Assembly (NCBI GenBank): GCA_017965685.1
Contig: JAGCPM010000208.1
Span: forward strand, 1 to 5,545
Reading direction: 5' to 3'
Length of the DNA: 5,545 bases
From: Kiritimatiellia bacterium
Lineage (GTDB): Bacteria > Verrucomicrobiota > Kiritimatiellia > RFP12 > UBA1067
Shown: positions 1-5,545 of the stretch, one piece after another
Layout of the letters: each line of letters begins with the position of its first letter
Numbering within the stretch: the first letter of the stretch is position 1
Notes under the pieces: generated by a model
The model's database searches: none
Seen by the model: only the letters and a program-made list of their open reading frames with translations
Told to the model about the DNA's origin: nothing
Program-made: the position numbers and the translations under genes

Positions 1-1059
1 GGACGCGTGGGCATTCTTGCGGAGGATGGCACGGCGGTATCGTCTGTCGGTACGGATTTTGCGCGGCAGATGAAGGTTTTTGATTTCCGCAACGGGCTTG
101 TCGATTGGCGCAGGGTGTGGTATGAGGGAACCGTCAGGAACATAAGCGAAATGAAGGGCGTGACGGTGCTTTCTCTTCACCGGCCGTCAGAGACCGTCCA
201 CGTACGCGTCCCGGGAACTTCCGCGGAATGGGGGTCCCTTGCTGGGAAAATGGTGCGCGCCACTGGATGCGTGTTCCCGGTAGGCGGCGAGAACGGGACC
301 ACGCTTGGGCGATGTATCGAGGTTTCGGACGCGGACGATGTCGAGCTTCTCGTAAAGGACTGGACTTCGCTTGCCGTGTGGTGCGGTACCCCGGTGTTGT
401 CGGTCGCGTTTTTCGCCGTTTTTGTGGCGTGGGTGCGTTCGCGGCGCGAAATGTTGCGGATGGCGGCGGTGATGGCTGAGCGCAACAGGATGGCGCGCGA
501 TCTTCACGACACCATCGAGCAGCACCTCGCTACCGTACGGCTTCTCATTGGCGGAATAGCGAACTTGAAAGACCTTGACTCGCGCGTGCGCGAACCGTTG
601 CGCCATGCCGCCGAGGTGCTCGCGAACGCAAAGATTGAGGTGCGGGAGGCGGTAATGGATTTGCGGAGTGACGAATCGCTGGCGAAATCGCCTTCCGATG
701 CCCTTAAAGAGCTGGCCGCCTCCGTGACAGCCGCAGGAGCTGTCAAGGTAAGGACTGCTCTGCGCGGGCTGCCGGATTCCCTGCCGCAGGACCGCTACCA
801 GGATCTTCTTCTCATCGCACGCGAGGCCATAACGAACGCCATAAAACACGGCAAGGCAAAGAATATCGTCATCGTTTCCGATCCTGGATGGACGTTGATG
901 GTCCTCAACGATGGCGCGAAGTTTGATGTTACGAGATCGCCAGGTCCGGAAACCGGACATTACGGACTTTCCGGCATGATGGAACGAGCCAAACGATGCA
1001 GGCTGGAGTTGTCGTTTGTGGACCAGGGCCGCTGGTGCGGGATAAAGTTGACGAGTTGA
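1..1059 (+). CDS. Sensor histidine kinase, HisKA_3 (NarL/LiaS/DesK-like) type, 5' truncated
   Basis: This is the C-terminal 352 codons of a membrane-bound two-component sensor kinase. The frame is open from base 1, so the GTG at 7 is probably not the true start and the N terminus lies upstream. Counting from that GTG, residues about 35-117 form a beta-rich soluble region, probably extracytoplasmic. One hydrophobic segment spans about 122-143 and ends in a basic WVRSRRE stop-transfer stretch. The dimerisation/phosphoacceptor helix follows, with the HisKA_3 motif ERNRMARDLHDTIEQHLA and phosphoacceptor His167. The HATPase_c domain has the N-box REAITNAIKHG (Asn277), a divergent G1 box NDGAKFD (301-307) and the G2 region GHYGLSGMMERA (317-328). 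In this family the enzyme autophosphorylates on His and passes phosphate to a LuxR/NarL-type response regulator. None is encoded downstream here, so the partner is presumably upstream or elsewhere. The kinase assignment is firm; the stimulus is unknown. Confidence 0.93.
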   Translation, partial: GRVGILAEDGTAVSSVGTDFARQMKVFDFRNGLVDWRRVWYEGTVRNISEMKGVTVLSLHRPSETVHVRVPGTSAEWGSLAGKMVRATGCVFPVGGENGTTLGRCIEVSDADDVELLVKDWTSLAVWCGTPVLSVAFFAVFVAWVRSRREMLRMAAVMAERNRMARDLHDTIEQHLATVRLLIGGIANLKDLDSRVREPLRHAAEVLANAKIEVREAVMDLRSDESLAKSPSDALKELAASVTAAGAVKVRTALRGLPDSLPQDRYQDLLLIAREAITNAIKHGKAKNIVIVSDPGWTLMVLNDGAKFDVTRSPGPETGHYGLSGMMERAKRCRLELSFVDQGRWCGIKLTS

Positions 1060-1105
1060 TGCTTTGGCCCCGGGTGGCGCAATTGGTGTCGCCAGAAGGC
1101 GTCCC

Positions 1106-1135
1106 TTGACGCTGGAAGGGGCGATTTGATATACT
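1106..1135 (+). promoter_or_regulatory. Sigma-70-like promoter for the Ser/Thr kinase gene, predicted leaderless
   Basis: The -35 hexamer TTGACG (1106-1111) is followed by an 18 bp spacer and the -10 hexamer TATACT (1130-1135). Only 7 nt separate the -10 from the ATG at 1143, so transcription should begin at or next to the A of the start codon. The purine-rich GGAAGGGG at 1114-1121 lies 21 nt from the ATG and inside the promoter spacer, so it is unlikely to act as a ribosome binding site. The same arrangement recurs before etfB, which strengthens the call. The prediction is from sequence only. Confidence 0.7.
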
Positions 1136-1142
1136 CTCGCCC

Positions 1143-2264
1143 ATGAATTTCGATAAAGAAGACGTATTCCAGATCGGCGAGACGTTCAGGGGCTACCGTA
1201 TAGAGCGGCTTCTCGGCAACGGCGCATTAGGGGCGGTGTATCTTGTGAAAAACGAGGCCGATTCTAATCGGTATGCCTTGAAAGTCCTTTTTCCGCAGGT
1301 TGCACTGGAAAATGGCAGTTATGTGAAAAGGTTCATCAGGGAGGCGAAGATAGCGACAGAGATAAGGCACCCGAATCTCGTCACCGTGTACGAGTGCGAT
1401 TTCGACGAGGCGAGGGGTCTCTACTATCTTGTGATGGACTTTGTGAACGGCGGTGACCTAAGGCAGGCGATAGCGTTCGCCGGCAGATTTGCGCCCGACA
1501 GGGCCGTCGAGGTGATTCTTCAAGTAGCAAGCGCGCTTGAGGAGGCCCACAAGTACAAGGTAGTCCACCGAGACATCAAGCCTGAGAACATAATGATACA
1601 GCCGGATGGTCTTGTGAAGCTTGTGGATCTTGGAATTGCAAAGGCCGGCGACATGAAGGACTCGCTCAACACCACGACCGAGACAGTGTTCGGTACTCCG
1701 GCCTATGTCGCGCCTGAGCAGGCTCTCGATGCCAGCAAGGTCGATACTCGCGCCGACATATATTCTCTCGGGGTAGTCCTTTTCGAGATGATTGCAGGCA
1801 AGCCTCCGTTCAGCGGCGAAAATGCGCCGCAGATACTGGCACAGTCTCTTTCATGCGATCCCTTCCCAGATATCAGGGATTTCAACAAGGATGTCCCTCC
1901 GATGCTGGCGGTGCTCATTCGCCGGATGTGCGTGAAGGAGAAATCTCGCAGAATCGCCAACCCCACCGCGCTGATAAAGGAGTTTGAGCGGCTAGGATAC
2001 AGACTGGAGAGACCGAAATCCGCAGTAGATGGATTCCGCCCCGATGCAGATGTTGCACCGACACTCATGTCGGTAAAGGATGTGCTGGAGCGACTCCCCT
2101 CCGGACAGAACGATACACTGTCTTTCGAGACGGAGGACGTGGAGATTCGCCAGTTTGTGGCCGGATTGAAACGTAAACGGCTCGCGAAGCGCATCATGGC
2201 GGCTATAGCCGCTGTCGCCGTGGCGTTTCTGGCGGCGTGGCTGGTGATGGCAATAATGAGGTGA
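1143..2264 (+). CDS. Ser/Thr protein kinase (PknB-like), C-terminally membrane anchored
   Basis: A 373-residue Hanks-type kinase with all key catalytic elements visible. These are the glycine loop GNGALGAV (25-32), ATP-anchoring Lys47 in YALKVL, probable alpha-C Glu67, the catalytic loop HRDIKPEN (142-149; Asp144, Lys146, Asn149), the metal-binding DLG variant of DFG (162-164), the activation-loop end FGTPAYVAPE (183-192) and Asp205 in DIYSLG. It should therefore be an active ATP-dependent Ser/Thr kinase. The catalytic domain ends near 285. A linker of about 60 residues rich in acidic and Ser/Thr positions follows, then a basic patch KRKRLAKR (343-350) and one hydrophobic helix (about 351-372) that ends the protein. 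With no domain beyond the helix, it looks tail-anchored with the kinase in the cytoplasm. ATG 1143 is chosen because it sits 7 nt after a -10 box and gives a normal kinase start. Its stop overlaps the ribosome binding site of the next gene, indicating co-transcription. Substrates are unknown. Confidence 0.96.
   Translation: MNFDKEDVFQIGETFRGYRIERLLGNGALGAVYLVKNEADSNRYALKVLFPQVALENGSYVKRFIREAKIATEIRHPNLVTVYECDFDEARGLYYLVMDFVNGGDLRQAIAFAGRFAPDRAVEVILQVASALEEAHKYKVVHRDIKPENIMIQPDGLVKLVDLGIAKAGDMKDSLNTTTETVFGTPAYVAPEQALDASKVDTRADIYSLGVVLFEMIAGKPPFSGENAPQILAQSLSCDPFPDIRDFNKDVPPMLAVLIRRMCVKEKSRRIANPTALIKEFERLGYRLERPKSAVDGFRPDADVAPTLMSVKDVLERLPSGQNDTLSFETEDVEIRQFVAGLKRKRLAKRIMAAIAAVAVAFLAAWLVMAIMR
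2258..2264 (+). promoter_or_regulatory. Shine-Dalgarno sequence for the M20 peptidase, overlapping the kinase stop codon
   Basis: GAGGTGA lies 4 nt before the ATG at 2269 (7 nt counted from the GAGG core). Its last three bases are the TGA stop of the kinase gene. This fixes the start of the peptidase and makes translational coupling between the two genes likely. Confidence 0.85.
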
Positions 2265-2268
2265 AATC

Positions 2269-3621
2269 ATGACGGAAGAAACCAAGAAAGAGTATTTCGA
2301 ACTGTTGGGGTTTGAGTCTGTCGGGGCCGATCCGGCGAAGTTGAAGGACTGCGCTGATTGCGCGATGTGGTGGAAAAGATGGTTGCAGGCGGCCGGATTC
2401 GAGGTCGAGCTCGCAATGCCGCCGATCAAGGATGGCAAGGCCGCGCCGCCGATAGTCCTCGCCGAGCGAAAGGGTACCGAAGGAACATCAAGGATGCTTG
2501 TGTACGGCCATTACGACGTGCAGCCCGCCAAAGTGGAGGACGGTTGGCACACCCCGCCTTTCGAGCCTGTCGTGAAGAATGGCCGCGTGTATTGCAGGGG
2601 CGCGAACGACGACAAGGGCCAGTCTTTTGCGTTCCTTTGCGGCGTAAAGGCGGCGCTCGAGAACATGCCTGAAGGAAACGCGCCGACCGTGAAGGTCGTT
2701 CTCGAGGGCCAGGAAGAGTCCGGCAGCGCGGCGTTGATGGCTATGGCGCCGGAATTGAGAAAGAGGCTTGCGGCAGACGCGATGTTCGTGTGCGACACTT
2801 CGGCAGCCGCCGGCTTGCAACCTGCCATAGTGGCCGGGCTAAGAGGCGTGAGCCATTTTACGCTACGGCTTAAAGGTCCGAACCGCGATCTCCACTCTGG
2901 CGAGTATGGCGGAATCGCGCCGAATCCCGCGCAGGCTATGGCGGAGCTGGTCGCTTCGTTGCACACTCCAGACGGTTCGATCGCAGTGGAAGGGTTCCTT
3001 GACGGAATTGAGAAACCGACGGAAGAGGAACTGCGCCTCGCTAACGAGGGCGCTGCGGACGAAAAGGCGTACGAGGCCGACATCGGCTGCAAGCCTTGTG
3101 GCGGCGAGAAGGGCAAGCCAATTGTAGAACGCAACTCGTTCGAGCCGACTATCGAGGTGAACGGAATACATTCCGGCTACGGCGGTGATGGCTCTAAGAC
3201 GATTATCCCGGCGGAGGCGATAGCCAAGATTTCGATGAGGCTTGTCGCGGGGCAGAGCCCTGCAAAGGTGTTCGCGGACGTGAAGCGGCATCTCGAGGCT
3301 CACGTTCCAGATGGAATTTCACTGACTGTCGAAGGCGCGGCGGAAGGCGCTGGCGCGTTGAAACTGTCAGTCTCGTCGCCGCTTTTCAGACTAGCCGAGT
3401 CTTTGTTGCGCGAGATGGATCCAAGGGGTGCGGTGTACCAGTGGGATGGCGCGTCAATACCTGTCATCAGTGTGCTGAAAGACGTTTCTGGGGCGACACC
3501 GCTCATTGTGGGTTGGGGGCAGGCAGAGGATAAGATACACTCCCCCGACGAAAGCTACTCCTTTGCGCAGTTCGAAAAGGCTGAGGAGTGGGGACGCCTT
3601 GTGACGGAAAACATGATATAG
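2269..3621 (+). CDS. M20 family metallopeptidase, CNDP-like dipeptidase
   Basis: A 450-residue M20-family zinc hydrolase, of normal length for the CNDP/carnosinase-like dipeptidase branch, with no signal peptide, so probably cytoplasmic. The dinuclear metal site is complete. His81 lies in GHYDVQP, bridging Asp114 in RGANDDKG, the general-base/ligand pair Glu149-Glu150 in EGQEESGS, Asp176 in VCDTSA, and His424 in KIHSPDE. The inserted dimerisation domain (about 190-315) carries RDLHSGEYGG with His209, which in relatives reaches across the dimer to stabilise the transition state. GSKTIIPAEAIAKISMRLV (308-326) marks the return to the catalytic domain. The family hydrolyses dipeptides or related amides; the substrate cannot be read from sequence. 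The start is supported by a strong Shine-Dalgarno overlapping the kinase stop. It carries two CxxC pairs (Cys28/31 and Cys274/277) of unknown meaning. It is the second gene of the kinase unit; a substrate link to the kinase is possible but unsupported. Confidence 0.95.
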   Translation: MTEETKKEYFELLGFESVGADPAKLKDCADCAMWWKRWLQAAGFEVELAMPPIKDGKAAPPIVLAERKGTEGTSRMLVYGHYDVQPAKVEDGWHTPPFEPVVKNGRVYCRGANDDKGQSFAFLCGVKAALENMPEGNAPTVKVVLEGQEESGSAALMAMAPELRKRLAADAMFVCDTSAAAGLQPAIVAGLRGVSHFTLRLKGPNRDLHSGEYGGIAPNPAQAMAELVASLHTPDGSIAVEGFLDGIEKPTEEELRLANEGAADEKAYEADIGCKPCGGEKGKPIVERNSFEPTIEVNGIHSGYGGDGSKTIIPAEAIAKISMRLVAGQSPAKVFADVKRHLEAHVPDGISLTVEGAAEGAGALKLSVSSPLFRLAESLLREMDPRGAVYQWDGASIPVISVLKDVSGATPLIVGWGQAEDKIHSPDESYSFAQFEKAEEWGRLVTENMI

Positions 3622-3646
3622 ACTGCCTGCTTGCCGTCTTTTTGCC

Positions 3647-4276
3647 ATGGTTTCAAAAAGCGCAATGAGGATATATGTCGATATAGATGATGTGCTTTGC
3701 GAAACGGCGCGGAGTCTTTGCTGCATCGCCGCGCGCGAGTTCGGCAGACGGGTTACATATTCCGGCATTCGTGATTTTGATCTGCAGAAAGTGTTTTCAC
3801 TGTCCGATGCCGAAATGGAGTGCTTCCGCGTCCTTTCGCATCTTCCCGCGGAACTTGCGTCGTTCGAGGTTACGCCATATGCTGTCGAAGGCGTCAGGGC
3901 GCTCCTTGCCAAGGGTTGCGAAGTCGATCTCGTCACCGGCCGCCCTGCATCGTCTCATTCGGGGACTGAAGCTTGGTTGAAGACCGCGAAACTCGACGAC
4001 CTATCCGTCTTGTACGTGGACAAGTATGATCGGGCGGACATTTTCAGGTCTGATCCCGGCGATCCTCCGACCCTCGCGATGGCCGATCTGGAGGCGCGAG
4101 GCTACGATTATGCCATAGACGACTCTCCGTTAGCACTTGCAAAACTGGCTGGTTGGGGAAGGACTAAGGTTCTGGTGTTTGATCGCCCTTGGAATGCGGA
4201 TTCGATTCTTGCCCCGAATATGGCCCGGGTTCGAGGCTGGACGGATATTCTCGATTGCATTTTCCGGGAAGAATGA
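3647..4276 (+). CDS. HAD-superfamily phosphatase, 5'(3')-deoxyribonucleotidase (NT5C)-like
   Basis: A 209-residue protein with the HAD phosphohydrolase signature. Motif I is VDIDDVLCET (nucleophile Asp12, acid/base Asp14), motif II is the Thr of LVTGRP (Thr97), the motif III lysine is plausibly Lys126 in YVDKYDRAD, and motif IV is AIDDSP (Asp158/Asp159). A helical cap of about 75 residues sits between motifs I and II (C1 position). The DIDDVL opening, the small helical cap and the overall size resemble the NT5C/YqfW group, whose known members dephosphorylate nucleoside monophosphates. The exact substrate is uncertain and other phosphate esters are possible. The gene starts 25 bp after the M20 gene in the same direction, so it is probably co-transcribed. 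Neither ATG 3647 nor the in-frame ATG 3665 has a clear Shine-Dalgarno. The later start (MRIYVDIDD) would place motif I near the usual N-terminal position, so the true protein may be 203 residues. Confidence 0.82.
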   Translation: MVSKSAMRIYVDIDDVLCETARSLCCIAAREFGRRVTYSGIRDFDLQKVFSLSDAEMECFRVLSHLPAELASFEVTPYAVEGVRALLAKGCEVDLVTGRPASSHSGTEAWLKTAKLDDLSVLYVDKYDRADIFRSDPGDPPTLAMADLEARGYDYAIDDSPLALAKLAGWGRTKVLVFDRPWNADSILAPNMARVRGWTDILDCIFREE

Positions 4277-4323
4277 GCGTGATCGATGGCGCATGCGGCG
4301 GCAAAGATTTTTGGGGGCGGGTG

Positions 4324-4353
4324 TTGCGTTATGTGGCGGCATTTTGATATACT
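4324..4353 (+). promoter_or_regulatory. Sigma-70-like promoter for etfBA, predicted leaderless
   Basis: The -35-like TTGCGT (4324-4329) is followed by an 18 bp spacer and TATACT (4348-4353), then 7 nt before the ATG at 4361. The 11-mer TTTGATATACT (4343-4353) is identical to bases 1125-1135, and the spacer and distance to the ATG match those upstream of the Ser/Thr kinase exactly. No Shine-Dalgarno is visible between the -10 and the ATG. The predicted transcript starts at or beside the start codon. Confidence 0.72.
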
Positions 4354-4360
4354 ACACAAC

Positions 4361-5227
4361 ATGAATACTGAAAAGAAGAACCGCGATGGCGGTTACGTAT
4401 GCGTAGTCTGCATCAAGCAGGTTCCTGACACCAAGAAGGTGACAGGCGAGGCGATGAAGGCCGACGGCACAATCAATCGCGCCGCTCTGCCGGCGATATT
4501 CAATCCAGAGGACCGCAATGCCCTCGAGGCGGCACTGTCCGTAAAGGAGGCGTACGGCGGCAAGGTCGTTGCGATCGCGATGGGGCTGCCGGCGGCGTGC
4601 GCGATTCTTCGTGAGGCTCTGATGTGCGGCGCGGACGAGGCGTATCTCGTCACCGACCGCAAGGCCGCAGGCAGCGACACCCTCGCGACAAGCTACATCC
4701 TTTCGCAGGCCGTGAGGCGCTTCAATCCCGATTTGGTCTTCTGCGGCAGGCAGGCTATCGACGGCGATACCGCGCAGACCGGACCTCAGATTGCGGAGAA
4801 GCTCGATTTCGCGGCGATAACCTATCTCGAGAAGCTCGAGCTGGACGGAGACTACGCGATAGCGACGCGCGACATCGGAACGGGTGTGGAAACCGACAGG
4901 GTTAAGCTCCCCGCGCTGTTCACGGTGACCGACAAGTTCGGCGAATTGAGGCCGATGGATGTGCGGCGCGTGATGAAGTACAAGAAGGCGCGCGCGGCGG
5001 CGGAAAACGGCGGAGTCGCGCTGGAGGGCGACCTCAAGATCGGGCAGCTTTCATGCGACGACATCGGTGCGGAGGCGGACCGTTGCGGCTTTGCAGGCTC
5101 GCCTACGAATGTCAACAAAATCGTTTCCGTGATCCTTGCGGGCGGTGACTTCAAGGAGGTCGCGCCGACCGACGAGGGAATCGGCGAGCTCGTCAAGGAA
5201 CTGATCGCCGACCATACCATAGGATAG
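4361..5227 (+). CDS. etfB: Electron-transfer flavoprotein, beta subunit
   Basis: A 288-residue EtfB/FixA-family protein, slightly longer than the usual 250-265. It opens with the family hallmark VCVVCIKQVPDTKKV (13-27). INRAALPAIFNPEDRNALEAAL (38-59) follows, then the nucleotide-binding segment CGRQAIDGDTAQTGPQIAEKL (128-148), which binds AMP or a second flavin in relatives. LPALFTVTD (183-191) and a C-terminal FAGSPTNVNKIV segment (244-255) resemble Etfs of anaerobes. With EtfA it would form a cytoplasmic FAD heterodimer that exchanges electrons with acyl-CoA dehydrogenase-type partners. The start at 4361 is preferred over the in-frame ATG at 4286 for two reasons. A promoter lies between them, and the extra 25 residues do not look like the family. 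The first ten residues (MNTEKKNRDG) are an extension relative to typical members. etfA follows after 40 bp, in the usual B-then-A order. Whether the complex performs electron bifurcation cannot be decided from this subunit alone. Confidence 0.95.
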   Translation: MNTEKKNRDGGYVCVVCIKQVPDTKKVTGEAMKADGTINRAALPAIFNPEDRNALEAALSVKEAYGGKVVAIAMGLPAACAILREALMCGADEAYLVTDRKAAGSDTLATSYILSQAVRRFNPDLVFCGRQAIDGDTAQTGPQIAEKLDFAAITYLEKLELDGDYAIATRDIGTGVETDRVKLPALFTVTDKFGELRPMDVRRVMKYKKARAAAENGGVALEGDLKIGQLSCDDIGAEADRCGFAGSPTNVNKIVSVILAGGDFKEVAPTDEGIGELVKELIADHTIG

Positions 5228-5253
5228 TCGCCGGTTTCACGGCTTATCGAAAG

Positions 5254-5259
5254 AAAGGA
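5254..5259 (+). promoter_or_regulatory. Shine-Dalgarno sequence for etfA
   Basis: AAAGGA lies 8 nt upstream of the ATG at 5268, normal spacing for a ribosome binding site. It supports this ATG as the etfA start and contrasts with the lack of any such site before etfB. Confidence 0.75.
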
Positions 5260-5267
5260 TTGTCCAA

Positions 5268-5545
5268 ATGACAGAAGACAGGACGAAGGGCGAAGTCTGG
5301 GTGTTCGCCGAACAGGAAGAGGGCATCTTGAGCGACGTCCCGAAAGAACTTCTCGGCAAGGGGCGCGAACTCGCGGACACACTCGGAGTGCCGCTCGCGG
5401 CGGTGCTGATGGGCGATGCCGTGGAAGGACTCGCGGCGCAACTTTTCGAGGCCGGCGCGGACAACGTGCATCTCGTCGAAGATCCGGCTCTCAAGGTCTT
5501 CAGGGGCAAGGCGTACCGCCATGCATTCGTCGAGCTCATAAAGGA
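5268..5545 (+). CDS. etfA: Electron-transfer flavoprotein, alpha subunit, 3' truncated
   Basis: The first 92 codons of EtfA; the frame stays open to the end of the window. The translation begins MTEDRTKGEVWVFAEQEEG and continues with LSDVPKELLGKGRELADTLG and VPLAAVLMGD. This is the standard EtfA N-terminal domain (VWVFAEQ...ELLGKGRELAD). A later segment, LFEAGADNVHLVEDPAL, matches the usual GADxVxxxxxP pattern. There is no ferredoxin-like N-terminal extension of the kind seen in some anaerobic EtfA proteins. The FAD-binding C-terminal domain, about two thirds of the protein, lies beyond the window. It pairs with EtfB, encoded 40 bp upstream and presumably on the same mRNA. A partner acyl-CoA dehydrogenase or reductase gene is often adjacent and could follow downstream, but nothing here shows it. 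Confidence 0.93.
   Translation, partial: MTEDRTKGEVWVFAEQEEGILSDVPKELLGKGRELADTLGVPLAAVLMGDAVEGLAAQLFEAGADNVHLVEDPALKVFRGKAYRHAFVELIK

Noticed and set aside
187..960. 257-codon open frame on the minus strand inside the histidine kinase gene
   Set aside because: It is antisense to a clearly coding HisKA_3/HATPase_c frame, its translation has no recognisable domain, and it has no convincing upstream signals. Long shadow frames are expected in GC-rich coding DNA.
1075..1094. Inverted repeat TGGCG...CGCCA after the histidine kinase stop, considered as a terminator
   Set aside because: The stem is only 5 bp with a 10 nt loop and no T-run follows, so it is too weak to call an intrinsic terminator.
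2511..3134. 207-codon open frame on the minus strand inside the M20 gene
   Set aside because: It is antisense to conserved metal-binding motifs of the peptidase. The translation is low-complexity Ser/Ala/Pro-rich, typical of a codon-phase shadow.
3611..3621. ATGATATAGACT at the end of the M20 gene as a promoter for the HAD gene
   Set aside because: It resembles the TTGATATACT box only partly, has no -35 at 16-19 bp spacing, and would not give the 7 nt distance to either ATG.
3622..3646. T-rich stretch between the M20 and HAD genes as a terminator
   Set aside because: There is no stable GC-rich hairpin immediately before the Ts, and the 25 bp gap fits co-transcription better.
4286..4360. N-terminal extension of EtfB, or a separate leader peptide, starting at 4286
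   Set aside because: The translation is unlike EtfB, no ribosome binding site supports it, and the etfB promoter lies within it.

Overview
This window reads as a compact, plus-strand bacterial chromosome segment with a GC content in the high fifties by eye. It carries six protein-coding genes, and the first and last run off the window edges. The gene mix suggests an anaerobic or fermentative member of the PVC superphylum, with the Kiritimatiellota/Verrucomicrobiota side the best guess. The grounds are a HisKA_3 sensor kinase with a beta-rich extracytoplasmic domain, a PknB-like Ser/Thr kinase, and an anaerobic-style etfBA pair. The lineage is inferred from protein style only; no rRNA or marker gene is present.

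Layout: (1) bases 1-1059, the 3' part of a membrane-bound histidine kinase whose N terminus and probable response-regulator partner lie outside the window; (2) an 83 bp gap that carries a promoter; (3) bases 1143-4276, a probable three-gene transcription unit of Ser/Thr protein kinase, M20 dipeptidase and HAD-family phosphatase/5'-nucleotidase; (4) an 84 bp gap with a second promoter of the same design; (5) bases 4361 to the end, etfB followed by the start of etfA, the two subunits of an electron-transfer flavoprotein. I saw no tRNA, rRNA, CRISPR array, insertion sequence, phage gene or convincing intrinsic terminator. No gene-free stretch exceeds about 85 bp.

The most interesting non-coding signal is the pair of promoters. 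Each has TTG-like -35, an 18 bp spacer and the -10 hexamer TATACT inside a shared 11-mer (TTTGATATACT). Exactly 7 nt then separate the -10 from an ATGAAT start. This puts the predicted transcription start at or within a base or two of the start codon, so the first gene of each unit is probably translated from a leaderless mRNA. Two of the three downstream genes (the M20 gene and etfA) have recognisable Shine-Dalgarno sequences. This geometry also moves the etfB start to 4361, rather than the in-frame ATG at 4286.

Functionally, the first half is signal transduction (His kinase, then a tail-anchored Ser/Thr kinase) and the second is general metabolism (dipeptide hydrolysis, nucleotide or phosphate-ester hydrolysis, flavin-based electron transfer). 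No strong candidate for a wholly new system was found. The leaderless-promoter pattern, the tail-anchored kinase and the extracytoplasmic domain of the histidine kinase are the points most worth following up.
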